Of a stretch of DNA of 64,000 nucleotides, positions 1 through 13,600 are shown piece by piece (the first letter of the stretch is position 1; every line of letters begins with the position of its first letter). Made by a program: the position numbers and the translations under genes. This stretch comes from Paramacrobiotus metropolitanus (taxonomy: Eukaryota; Tardigrada; Eutardigrada; Parachela; Macrobiotidae): contig NW_026570277.1 in NCBI RefSeq assembly GCF_019649055.1, forward strand, positions 372,001 through 436,000, given 5' to 3'. The notes beneath the pieces are model-generated. The model was not told where the DNA came from. It saw nothing but the letters and a program-made list of their open reading frames with translations, and did no database searches.

Positions 1-102
1 ATTAAAATTAATCTTAAAAAAATATGTTATACAGATAAATAAACTACATCAAAAAGAAATGTTTGCGGTGGTAAATGTGTAATGAAACCGGTATATTTGT
101 AG

Positions 103-1620
103 AATGCGGTGCGCGCTGTCCCGGTCAGTTACAGTTTCGACGCGGACAGCGTTAAGAAGAATTTATTGCGGATTATTCGCGGGATGGCCGTGACTAAGGG
201 CGTCCTGCTGGAGGGATCGCCGGGCATCGGGAAGACCAGCATCATCACCGCCTTGGCGCGGGCCTGCGGCTACGACGTCGTCCGCATCAACTTATCCGAG
301 CAAACTGTAAGCCCGCCACGTTTTTCCGTTTGCAGTCCAAGTTAAATTGAAATGAATTGATACAAATTATTAAATAGAATATAATAAATAAGAAAATAAA
401 AATATAAATAAGAATATAAAAATAAGAAAATTATTTTTTCTGGGCAGGATATAGCGGAATTGTTCGGCGCCGACATGCCGGTGTGCGACGCTAGCAGCGA
501 AGGCTTATTCGCGTGGCGCGACGGCCCTTTCCTGCAGGGATTAAAGCGCGGCAGCTGGATCCTGTTAGACGAACTCAACCTGGCGTCCCAGTCCGTTCTA
601 GAAGGCCTGAACGCCTGTCTGGACCACCGCGGGGAAGTGTTCATCCCCGAACTGAACCGCACCTTCACCGTCGACACGCAGACCACCCGCATCTTCGCCT
701 GCCAGAACCCCCTGGCCCAGGGCGCCGGCCGCAAGGGCCTCCCCAAATCCTTCCTGAATCGCTTCACGCAGGTGCTGATGGAGGCGTTGAGTGACGGGGA
801 TTTGTTGGAGATCTGTTGTCGGATGTATCCCGGCGTGGAAAAGGTCACGGTCGAGCGGATGTTGCTGTTTAACGCCGCGGTGGAGGAAGCGGTGGGGGCG
901 GGGCAGGAGGGGCGGCCGTGGGAGTTTAATCTGCGCGATGTGATGCGCTGGTGCGATTTGCTGTTGGAGCGGGAGGGAAATGATGATGATGGGAAGTATC
1001 AAGCAGCGCTCGTGGATTTGCTGTATGCGGCCAGATTCCGCACCGTGCAGGATAGACAACTGGTACTCTTAAATTAATTTTAAATATATTTTAAAATTTA
1101 TTAATAGAGTTTAAGTAATTTATTTTTAAAGAAATAACTATTATTTCAAAAATCAGTCAATATAAAAATTGAAATTTATTTAGTCAGTTCAAATGAATTT
1201 CAAGCATTCAGTTTTGAAGTTTCAGCGGATTTTTAAAAAGCAGAATGAAAAATGTTTTGAATTTTAATAACAAAAATGATAACGTTGACGCTAAAAATGC
1301 CTGTAAATAATAATAAATAATCCGCGGTAAGTGCGAGTAATAATAAATAAAGAGTGCGTTATTTACCCATATGATTTGCGCAGATATGGCAGCTGGCGCA
1401 GGACATTCTGGGAATATCCGCAACGAGCCGGTCGGTGCCGGCGCGGCAGTTCTTGCGCTGCGAGATCACGGAATCGTACCTCCATCTGGGCGTGGTATCA
1501 CTGGAGCGAGGAAAATGCCCCACTGCGGACAGCGTCCTGGATCTGCAGCTGCTGCAGTCCCAGTCGGCGCTGCTGGAGAAACTGGCTTTCTGCGTCAAAC
1601 ACAACTTTGTCTCCCTGCTC
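103..1620 (+). other. MDN1: Midasin AAA5 module (exons 103-306, 448-1062, 1384-1620)
   Basis: Three exons encode the first AAA+ module in the window. Walker A reads GSPGIGKTS in the first exon, followed by RINLSEQT. The second exon carries DIAELFGADMPV, Walker B WILLDELNLA, the conserved stretch SVLEGLNACLDHRGEV, a sensor-type ACQNP and KSFLNRFTQV. Both Walker motifs look intact, so this site should bind and hydrolyse ATP. The third exon (IWQLAQDILG onward) is the helical lid. All three exons are phase 0. Calling it module 5 of 6 rests on its being next to the last module, AAA6. Confidence 0.9.
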
Positions 1621-4600
1621 GTAAGTAGAGCCCCCAAACAGTATACTGTACTGCCGTATACGGCATACTGTACGGCACAACAGTACGTAACCGTAGTGAA
1701 AATTGGTACTGTAACGAAAGTGCCGTACGTAACCGTAAGCCAAAAACACGGTTTTACAATGGGCTTGCCGTATACGGTACTGCCGTACGTATACGGTATA
1801 CCGTACGGTCAATCCAGTTAGTTCTGCCGTAACCGTACCGTAGCCGTAGGAGCCGTAAGCGGAAACCGTACGTAGCCGTACAAAAATTTGTTACTGTTTG
1901 GGGGCTCTACTCGTAAGTGTCGTACAACCGGGATAATGAAAATATATAAATAGTAATAAATAAACGTTGAAAAAGAAATTTAAAAAAATGTATATCCAGT
2001 ATGCTAGGAATAAATTTTAAACTGAAATCTTTTAAATGAATAAATTAAAAAATTAATAGTAATAAAAAATATCCAGTTGAAAATAAAAGCTATTTGAAAT
2101 TTGAAGTATTTAACAGTTGTTATGAGTTTCACGTAAAAAAATGTTAAATAATTGATTGAAAAATCATGGTATAAGTTTTACCTGGAGAAACTCAGTAAAT
2201 TTTTTCAAGAAATAACAATTTCAGTGTGAGAATCGAAATAAATTTTTGTGCAAACTGTAATACCCTTTCAAAAATTCGCACCGAAATTGACGGCAGTATT
2301 TGTAGGTCGGCGGAGCCGGTGTGGGTAAAGCCGCGGCGGTGCAGCTGCTGGCGGCGCTGTGCGGCCAGCGACTGGAGACGATGTATCTGAACAGCGCGCT
2401 GGACGCCACGGAATTATTGGGCGGCTTTCAGCAGGTCAGCCAAGCGCCCTCCGCCTCCGCCGGGCGCTTCGAGTGGCGCGACAGTGTGGTGGTGCGGGCC
2501 ATCCGCGACGGCGGCTGGCTGCTCCTCGACGGAGCCAATCTCTGCAGGTGTGTTTTACCCTTTCGTTGGATGTTGGCGGTATTTTTTAGGAAATTTCAAA
2601 AAAATTATTTTTCAGCGCGGCGGTTTTGGACCGGTTGAACTCGGTGCTGGAGCCCCACGGGGAGCTGTTGCTGTCGGAATGCGGCACGGTGGGCGAGGCG
2701 GTGCCCTGCATCAAACCGCATCCTAACTTCCGGTTCGTATATAGTAATACAGATGTCTGTTTTATATTTTATTTCTGTAATTTGTTTTATATTTTTTCCG
2801 GCTTGCGCCTTCTTTATTACTTTTTTTAAATTATTTTTTACTGTTGTCCTATACTGGTATTCTTTTATAAATTTAACTATACCGCTTTTATTATGCTTGG
2901 ACTTTTTTTAAAAATAATTTTGCTGACTTTATCCTTTGTTTTTTTTAAAATTTGTAATATCGTACAAATTTATTCGTATTGTTTTTATGGCCAGTTTTTG
3001 TTGTATTATTTTGTTAAAAATCTGTATGCATTACCAAACGATTTAGGTTGTTTTTGGTGATGGATCGGAAGTATGGTGAATTATCGCGCGCGATGCGCAA
3101 CCGGGCCATCGAGATCTTCGTCCCGGCGCTGCTTAATCAGCGCGATGAAGAAACGCTGGCGGCGCAGTTGGGCGTGCCCCTGAACGACATCGGTGTCGTT
3201 TTAAAGGGCCTGCACCATCAGATCCCGTCGAAAGGTAAGTTTTTTCTAAATTACAAAAATTGCAAAAATTCTGTCTATTGACATTTTTAATTTGTTAGAT
3301 TTTCAGGTAATTTTTGTGTAATAATATTTGCATAATTGTTTACAGATTTGTCCGTGGCGGCGTTGCGCGATGTTGTGGAAGAAACGATGATGCGACGCAG
3401 CATCGGCGCCAGTCTGGACGGCGCCCTATCGAAAGCCGTCTGCAGCGTGGTTACGTCGCTACATTCCCTCGCAAATGATACGGTAATTTTATTGTCGCTG
3501 CTTCTTTTGGCATATTACCCAGATTTATCAATGCGTATATTGTGAAATCTTTTTGCTGCAGATTTTTTTGAGAATTCCCTATATTTCTTGCTTGTCAGTA
3601 TTTTTTTAATATTTCCAAGTTGCGTAATTTTCTCTTTTTTTATTGTCATAAATTTGTATTATTCTCTTTCTTTCTTTTTTTAAAAAGTTAATTCTTTGGA
3701 AGTTGTATGAATGTTGCTGATTTCTTGTCCAGCAGGTAGCTTTGTACGTAAATGGCGATCCGGTGCAGGAATTGGTTCATCCACCGTTTCCCGTCGTTGT
3801 ACGGGATATTATGTCCCATCCGGCGCAGACCAACACGCTGCGCAACCGACGCGTTGTGGAATTTATTGCACAACAGCTGCACCGGATGGAAACGCAGCCG
3901 GTTGTGTTGGCGACATGCCTGGAGATTTTCTTCCTCACCGCTTTTTCAGCGGAAGCGCAACTAAGAAAAATCAGCGCGGAGGAATTTTTATCCACCAGCA
4001 GTGTGCTGTTTCCGATGCAGCAAATGGTAACTTGAAATTCTAATTGAAATGATACGAAATAAAATTTTAGCAGTTAATTTTCCAAATCTTTTTTGGTGAA
4101 GAGTCAAAAAATTAAACGATATATATTAATATATAATTAAAATCAGTATTTTCAGCGGTTAATAAATTGCCGTTTATTCTGTCATTATTTTTTTAGCAAT
4201 TTCTTGCCATAAAAATTACTGGAATAATAACTAAAAAATTCCGTTTTTAATGTTGAACCTTTTAAATCTCAAAGCGCGGTTTTATTTCGAAAATGATTTG
4301 AAATAAAATCAACTGCTAGTTGAAATCAATAAAGTAAATTTGTAATTTTATTTTTTGAATATTTTTTTACCGAAAAAATGAATTTAAATAAAGTATATTA
4401 AAGGAAATATTTTCTCCTAAATTTAGGAGATGGAAAAATGGCCGGAACGACCGGAAACCCGACGCTGGCTGGTATCCTGGATTTTTCGCACATCCAGCAA
4501 TGCCGCTCCCAATTTGTCCCTATCCAGCATCCAACGCGACGTCCAGGAGCATTTTTCCATCGTCCAACAATGGACACATCAAGAAATTCAGCGCGCTGCT

Positions 4601-7600
4601 CTTGGAATCGAAAGTTTCGTCGCGGGAATGTGGCTTCGCAGTTTGGCGATTTTATTAAAGCATCCGCTGGATCGCAGCTTGCTCAGCTTAATCTGGATGC
4701 TCTTCCTGAAAAATCTCCATCCCAGCGATGAAATTATCGAAAAATCTGCCGGGAAATTAGACATTCAACTGCTGATTACACAGGATAAAGAGCGGATTCG
4801 TTTTCGACGGTGTTTCGATACTGTTCGACCTTTCGCTACTGAAAACGAATTTTTGAAGCACAGAATTTTATCAGAATGCCGGTTTTCCGCGGATTCAGTG
4901 GAAAACGGTAAAACCTGGAATATTTTCCAAAAATCCCTGGAAATTTGCGATAGCGACGGTGTTTCCGACTTCCGGTCGATTTTTAACATGGATTTATCGG
5001 CAGTTTTTGTTAAGAAAATCATCACCGGAAATACCGTCGATTTTATTGAAAAAATCACCGAAAACTGCCGGTTTTTTCCGGATGCGGTTCGCGAAACTGT
5101 GATGTATTCCGTGTTTGATTTATCTGTGAAATCCGTGGAATTTGATGTTGGAAAAAGTGTGGCGAGTGAAATTTTCCCCTGGGAATTTTCTTTACCAACG
5201 GTAAATCGCATTTTACATGAAATCGTCAAAAAACTGATTTTCGGGAATTCGGAAAAGGTCACGGTGGCGTTGAAGGATGTGGATGATGTGGTACAGCGAT
5301 TTGGCGAGTTGCGCAGCGTTTTTTGGAGAAGGCTGCAATGCCGGCAACTGAAGATGTCTGAAAAAGAGCAAGTTAATTTTTTCCTGAATTTCTGGAACGG
5401 CCGATTGCAGACCGATGCGACTTGTCCGCAAGAATTATGGAAAATTCTGGCTGATAACGGGAATTTTGAAGGAGACGTCGGGAAGTTGGAGAAAAATATT
5501 TTGGAGGGTGTGGAGATGTTGGTGGCGGAGAATGAGCGGCGCAGCGTGGCGGCGGATTGGATGGCTTTGGGAATTTGCGGGATGAAGGTGTTCTGCCCAC
5601 CCACGGTGGATCCCGTGCAGAAAGTGCGCGTCAAACGCCAGTGTCTCGCGCAACAGGTTAGTGGCTTATAAAAATTATTTAACAATTAAAAATATTTTTT
5701 AAAGATTTTTTACGCAAGCAAAAACGGGAAAATTGCTGTAAGTTTTTTTAAAAGTAAAATTGATAGAATCATTTGATTCTTTAAAAATTTTATTGAAAAT
5801 AAAAAAACAGATGAATTTGGCATCATTCTTATTTGCACTACAGAAATTAAGAATTCAATCTAAAATATATTTCATAAAACAAACAGAAAAATTGCGGGTA
5901 TTTTTGTTGCTAGCATTTATCAATTGTATTTGAAAAGGGATTTTTTTCGGATATGGATGAAAAAAAATCAGATAATTTTTTTTATTGTCAAAAGTGCCTG
6001 CCGATAGAAATTTTGAAAAAAAAGGAATTGATTTTTCAGAATTTCTTGAAAAATTAAAAGTATTAATAATGTGTTTAAATTTTGAATAATTCATGTCCGG
6101 TTTTTGTGAATTAGGAGATGCCGTTTTTTGTTAAAATTGTGCGGGATCGTAAAATACGCGTGTTGTTAGGAGGATGATTGCCAGACGAGTCTGCACGTGG
6201 TGGACGAATATTTCACGCGTCTGTACGGTTCGGCCGATCCTGAAAACTATGATCCCCTGGTCAGTGAGCCATACCACGCTCACCTGACATTCTGCCGGCG
6301 GAAATTGGCCAAACTGCAGGCGCTACCGGAAGTCTACCGGCCCGCGAATTCCACCGTATGTGGTTTTTTCTCTTGTGATTTTTATTAGTTTCAAACTGAT
6401 TTTGTAATTTATTTTTATTATTTTTGTATTCGTTTGTTTTGTTGGGTAGTATTTTGCGATGGTGCAAGATGCCGGTTACGTCCGCGAGAATTGCTTGAAG
6501 ACCGGAAGTGAATTGTCCCGAGCGTTGGCGGAGAAAGATGTCTCGAAAAGAAAAAAAGTCGTGGATCAGCTGGGCAGCTGGCTGCTCAGTGTCGTGGCGG
6601 TTGTGGACGAGCTGAAGCGGAAGTATTTAGTCTATCGCGATATTCTCCTCCTGTTTCTCTCCAGTCTTCACCAGGTATGCTATTTTTTAAATATTTTGGA
6701 AAAACCTTTGAAAGTAAATTGTAAAAACATGATTTAATTTATTTTAATTTAATTGCAATCAGAGCAGGTAGCCCATTTCCGGCTAGGTTGACAGTCTAAC
6801 TTGGGATTTTAAACTTGGCTGAACATCAAGAGTTACTGTCGAACAAGTAGCATCCAATAACCAAGAATTTAGAAAAAAACAGGCAGATATCTTTATTTTG
6901 AAAAAAACATGATATCTTTATTTTGTGAATAAATTCTCGTTGGTCAATTTCAGAAAATATTTTTTTAAAAACTGATTTAAAAACTAACAGTTACAGTAAT
7001 TTTTTCAATAATTATTCTTTTATTTTGTGAATAAATTCCGACTTGTCTGTTGTAGGAAAATTTAAGGAAAAAATGTTTTTTTATGATTTTGTTTTACGAA
7101 AACCAAAAGAATTTGTTCAGCAGTTTATTTTGTGATTTTGTGAATAAATTCTCGATGCTCTGTTCTAAAGAATTGAAAAGTTTATTTTTTAAGGTAAGAA
7201 TTTCGATAAAAGAAGCTAAAAAAATTATAGTTATTAAACAAATTAATCTATAATAATTGCAGTTTATCCACGGATGGCGGTTAATATTCCACGACCTTCG
7301 AGAAAGCATCTTCCTGCAAGAATCCGAAATCTCGGACACCGTCCGCCAAACTGTGCAACATCTGTCGCCGCTCTCTAATCCCGATTTTATTTCCGTGGCA
7401 AAACGCCTCTGGACATCCCGGTTAGACATCCTCCGATTTTTCCGGCATTCTACCGGTGAAATGGTCGCCACCGAATTAAAATTAATCCGTTTTATTCTCC
7501 GTTTAATCCAACTCCACCAGAAAATCGCCGGTTCCAGTTTAATCGCGAATAAATTAACGGACGCCGTGATGCGACGTTTCGCGTTGATCTGGAGCGAAAT

Positions 7601-10600
7601 TGAGGAGCAAAAAAAACGGGAAGTCGTGGAAAAAGAGACGCTGTACACCTTCGCCGGGGAGACGGTCTTCCCGACGTATCAAAACGTGTTTTCCGATGTC
7701 TATAAAAAAACCGATGCCGAGACAATCGAAAAAATTCAACCGGAAGTTGCTGCGGAAAATCGGATAATTTTGACGGAAAATTTATGCAGTGATTTGATTG
7801 AACTGCACTCCGCGGTTGTTAACGAGCGGACCGGTGTTCCCACGCCGGAATTGATGAGAATTTTATCCGCGGAAGGTCTGGAGATGAAATTCTTGTTGGA
7901 AAAACAAGCAGCGGGGATGTGGATTTTTCGGTGGATTTTCTTGGAATTTTGGTGGAGATTCGGTCGGCGTGCAAGAATCTCGATGATGCGGAGAGATCTG
8001 ATGGCAAGAAAGGGGATTTCTATCGCGGGAAAAATATCCCAGAGTGTCGGAAGTGCTTGCCGGTGTTGCGGGATGTGGAGACGCGGGTGGCGGAGTTGTT
8101 GAGTGAATGGCCGTCGCATCCGGTTCTTCTTGAGGTATTTTTTATCTTCTAGTTTTTCTGGATTATCAGGAATTAAAACAAATTTATTAAACAACTTAAG
8201 CAATTACTGCACGCCTCTAAATTATTTTTTTTAATTGTTATAAATTTAAATAGTGCAAATTAGACTTTCAGTTTTTAAAATAAAATTTTTATTAGCTAAT
8301 ACATGGACTAAATAATTTAACAAATGAAATAAATATTATTAGACAATAAACAGGATAATTATTTTTAATAAATATTTATAGAAAACTGGTGATCAGGTTA
8401 ACACATAATCAGATAAATTTTAAAAAATTACTGAAATGCTTTTAATTGTCCGAAATTAGAAATTCTATTGAATCCTAAATTTAATTAGAATTACAAAGAA
8501 ATCATTCGTTATTGAAAACAAAATTCTGAAAAAATTTAAAAATTTATTGGAATACTTTAAATTGTCCTAAATTAAAATTTTTCAAAATGCTTTAAATTGC
8601 CTTGGAAATAAATTCGATAAATAATCTAAATAATCGCAGCAAAAATTGGATTTTTTCCCCAGGCCTCCATGGTAATCCAGCGCATCCTATCCTTCCCGGC
8701 GACGGAACCCGTGGCTAAATTCCTGGCCGGTCTGGAGCTCCTTTTGGACCGCTGCCAGCATTGGGAAGCCAAGGCGCACAGCGGCGTCAGTCTGCAGCCG
8801 CAGTTGGAGCAGATCAGCCGGCTGGTGCTGGACTGGCGCCGGCTGGAGTTGGCGCAGTGGACCACGGCGCTGGACGCCGTGCAGCGCGACGCCGCCCGTA
8901 GTGCCACGGGGTGGTGGCTGCACCTCTTCACCTCCGTGCATCAACTGCTCGCGCAGGGAGCGGCGGCGCCGCTGCCGGCGTTGATGGCGGCGCTGCAGCG
9001 CTGGATGGAAGCGGGGAGCCTGGGGACGTTCGGTGCCGGGTTGGCGCTGCTGGAGACGATGGAACGGCATTTTGCGCGGCTGCCGGGGGGCAGGAATACC
9101 ACCGGCAGAGGTGCGGTACATTTATAAAATTAAAATAAATAATAAATAAATTTTTATTCTACTTATTTTCTTTATTTTTTGTAATTGTTTTCTTTACAAT
9201 TTTTACATTAAATTTTCCTAGTATTTTCTTTACAACATTTCTGTATATTTTGTAATATGTTTTATTTATTATTTCTTGTATATATCTACAACAAATTTTT
9301 TTATTTGCCTAAATAAATCGTATTTTTGGAATTTTTTTAAAACCTATTATTTCTTTTAAATTTTTTCCATAACTTGTTTTTCGTATTTTGCTTAATAAAT
9401 TTTCTTTATATTTTTTTATTTTGTGTTTTTATTTGACCGAAGCGTAGCGAAGGTCCTCTATGTTCAGCGATAATGGAAAAAGTGATGTCTGTCCGTCGGT
9501 CACCGCCACCAAATGCACATGTGCACTGGGGCGTTTGGTACCAAGTGCACACATGCGCGGTGGCCGTATATACTCAGACCACTTGCAAATGAAGATGTCT
9601 GTCCGTCGGTCACCGGCACTAAATGCACTGGGGTGTCTGATACTAAATGCACACATGTGCGGTGCGCCGGTGGCCGTATATATTCGGACCGTTTGTAGCT
9701 CGTGCTGTCTGTCCACCGGTCACTACCACCAAATGCACCTTTACACTGTGGTTTTTGGAATGAAACACATAAACATGGGCCCTTGTATGAGAGTAGTAAC
9801 CAAAGGCTCCGGTTAGCCCCGAAGTGCCGCCTTAAACCTTCTGCTATACTGCCTATTAATAAATAAAATTTCCCAGTGTGCTATTCGTAAGAGGCAGTGT
9901 CTGTCAGTGCAGGTCCACATCGTATCGCAGGCTCCAAGCGAATCTAAAAACCTTTCATCGGACAGATCGCAAAACTTTCAGCTGGATAAACTGCCCTCCG
10001 ACAAAACACTGAAAGAGCTGCTCTTCGTTTAAAGGATTACTGCACGAGTAATCAACGAAAAAAGTAGCGTTATAAAGTGGCGCGCCACAATTGGACGGCG
10101 GGATTGCTACAGTTTGCCCAACCGTGCACTTAACTGACAAACCCATCCGGAGAAATACACTGTATCCGCCCGATACAGTAGATTCTTTCGATACGAGTAC
10201 CGATACAGTGGACGACTTTCAGGTCATGGCGTAGTCTTCCCCTTGCCGGATACTCAGCACGAGCCTTTCTCCCACCGCACGGCACACACGCTGCTTTTTG
10301 GTGTGCATATAGTGTGTACACTGATTGAGAGCTTGCATCTTTCCGAGCAAATTGTGCATGCTGTGCCTGAATTTTTTCGTATACTACACTGAGTATATTC
10401 TGTGGTAGAAGTCTATCGGGTGGATAATTTACTGCTGAATGATCCTGCGCTTAAACCGGCTAAACCGTTCGCCAATCCAGAAAAACATTTCCCGCAAATT
10501 TTGCCGTCTACATTATTTTACTTTTCGATGCGACCAACTGGACTTCCACCAGTGAAAAATTCCTGAAGAAAACAGTCACACAACAGCGTGAGAGCGTGAA

Positions 10601-13600
10601 CGGACAGTTTTCACAATGCACGGATGCGTCTGTGAAAAATGTGCATTGTCCGCCCTGTCACCATTACGAAAACGGGAACATTTGGGTCAGATGAATCAGA
10701 CGGGAACATTTGGGTCAGGCTATTGCATGACCGCATCGAAACGGCCGGAGTGTTCGACATCCCTTTCATAGGTTTTTTTCTCCTATACTTCGACTGCTGC
10801 CTTGTATGGGCTCCCCCTTACCTTACTTTCCATTATCTGGGCTCCCCTCTAGATAAAACAGCTGCAAAACTGCCCATACTGTCAATGCTGCCGGAAGTGC
10901 GCGCAACCGACCTTGTGCGCGGTTACATTAGTACTTGCAGTTTTGCAGCTGTTTTATCTAGAGGGAGCCCAGATAAGGGAAAGTAAGGTAAGGGGAGCCC
11001 ATATAAGGCAGCAGTCGAAATATAGTTAGCGAGCTAGCCATGCCGCTGAAATTGCGCTCGCTATAGTATACGTCAATCGTGTAATCCTGCTACGCTTCGG
11101 TCATGCAGTGCCCGCAAAAAGCGAGTGCACTTTCCTAGTTGTTAGAATTTATATTATGAGATTATTATAGCCACGGGAACAGAAACCGGAAGCGTCGCAC
11201 ACGGTGTTGTCAGTTCTGTTATGTTCTGTTCATTCAACGTTATACAAGCTGGTTGCTTATATACTTACAAGCCCAGCACGGATGAATAATGTCTTAGGAT
11301 TTCGAGCATGTAAAAAGGTTCACTGCATATGTATTAAAATAATGGCACAATGTTTATTACATTAAGGAGGCACGAACAAAATGAACAGGCGTGAGCAGAA
11401 CCTGTTATTTTTGCTAATTCGCAGTCCGCTAATTTCAATGACAATTTGATATAATAACACATAGTGACAATCTGGTGATTTACAAACAGCCCATGTTAAG
11501 CTAATGGCCACCATGGTAACAAGCTTTTGAGTGACCACTGGATTGTGGGTAGTGGGCTTTCCAGAAAATTGATGATGCAGGAACACTCTCGACACTGAGA
11601 GGATTCTGTAGCATTTTAGAGCGTGCAGATTGGATGTGTGGAACGCGAGAACATTCGCTCCATCGGCAAAGTGTCGAGGACCCTTGTTACTTAGTTAGTA
11701 TTCATATAACCAGCTTACGGGATCTACATCCGTACACAATCTTTTGCGGCGCAAGTTTTTACGCAATGCACACTTCGCAACGATTGATCGCATTGGTCCC
11801 AGCCGCGAAGAAAACTACGAAATTTAAGAAAAAAAAATCTAAGGAAACTTGAGAAACCCTAAGAAAGCCTAAGAAACCTAAGAAAACAAAGAAACCCAAG
11901 AAATCTAAGGAACCTAAGAAACCTAAGAAACCTAAGAAACCTGAGAAACCTGAGAAACCTAAGAATACCTAAGAATACCTAAGAAACCTGAGAATACCTA
12001 AGAAAACCTAAAAAACCTAAGAAACCTAAGAAAACCTAAGAAACCTAAGAAACCTAAGATATCTAAGAAATATCGTATACGAAAGAATACGAGGTAGACC
12101 GATCGCGCTGGTGGGATTGACTGCGATTAATTTTTGCATATGTTTCTTAAATTTTCAATACTTTGTAACGTGCCGATGCCGAAGGCCGCGGTCTGTCTTG
12201 GTTTTTCCGAACGGTCCGCGAACAGACAATGTATTTACCATGTATGTCTATGGGGGCCCATGACAACAATTTGTTTTTTGGGGCTACTCCTTCCCTTTTG
12301 GGGCGTATCGATGGCGCAATAGCGTAAGAACAATCGTCCCGTTGAGACGAATTTAACGCACTTGGCCGCGTCGAAATCGGTTCAGCCGTTCGCCCAAACA
12401 TTGGCTACATTATCAATCGTGTATACGTGGTTACGGATGTAGATAACCAGTTTACGGAGGACTACATCCGTAACCAATTTATCGGCGTCGGCTTTTGGTG
12501 ATTAATTATTTTTGGTTTTGTTCGCATCGAGGCCGCTGGCCGAGGCGTGTCGTGTCATTTACACACATGGGAACAACTTGTCCATGTGTGTCTATGGAGG
12601 CCCATGGTAACAACTTTCCTTTCCGGTCCCCTTTTTTCCCCTCGAGGCGCATCGTCTCGGTAATAGCGTAACATCCACCGCGTTGTTGCAGCGGTTCTGG
12701 CGCACTTGACCGCGTTGAAATCGGCCTACCCGTTCTCCCAAACATAGGTTTTTTAACCTTACTCTGTCATGGTTGTTACGGATGTAGTTAACAAGCTGAG
12801 CGCGGATGAATATTGGCTTACGACGATTTTAAAACTTTGTATTTCATGTGCAGTATATTGCTTAGCATGTAATCCAGTTTCCCGAAAAGTCAGAATGACA
12901 AAGCCGGACAAGTGTTCAAGATGGTTGTCCGCGGCGAGCGTACTGCGTTGTTGACCTTTTACACCCAGAGTTTGTATTGTTTTTTGCTCGCCTGCTAGGT
13001 TTTTTACTCTATTGAAATTTCTGAATTATTAAGCTACTCCTAGCAAATGCAGAGGCCGAATTGTGAAATTACCAAATTAATAAGCTGCTTTAGCCAGTGC
13101 AGTGGCCGAAATGACTTGTTCACACAGCCCGTGAAAAGAAGAAACGCAGAGGCGAAGACGAAGCTTTTCTTGTTGTTTGAGTGCAGTATTTAATGTGCCC
13201 GTGGTAACCGGCCAGCCATGTTAGCCCTATGGCATCCATGGTAACAAGCTTTTCGGTGACCACTGGCCTTAATAATTTGATGATAGCAAAACAAGACTGG
13301 TCTTAGATCACCCGCTAGACTGAGAGGTTTTCAAAACATTTTAAAGTACGCAAATTGGATGAGTAGAAGCTGAGATTACCGCGGTCTAACAGGAGAGGCC
13401 AAACACCTGCAAGAGATGTTTAGTATTCATATAACAAGATGAGCACGGATGAATATTGGCTTACGACTGGGCAAATAAATTAGTTTAAAATTTATACGTT
13501 GCAGCGCATTCGAGAAAGCAGCAACAGTTTTTTTTTTTTGTTTGAAAACAGTTGGTTTTTGTATAAGAAAACAGATTTTGTTAAGTTTATCGGATTTTAC

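Noticed and set aside
4765-5685. 306-codon minus-strand open frame
   Set aside because: It lies opposite the 1,230-base midasin exon, has no domain, and is the expected shadow of a long exon with this composition.
7870-7915. A 36-base micro-intron in midasin to explain the frame change
   Set aside because: GT and AG are present but the phases do not match, and all other introns in the gene are at least about 60 bases.
11800-12070. Telomere-like repeat (contains CCTAA words)
   Set aside because: The true unit is the 9-mer AAGAAACCT; there is no TTAGG/CCTAA pentamer array, and the block is intronic.
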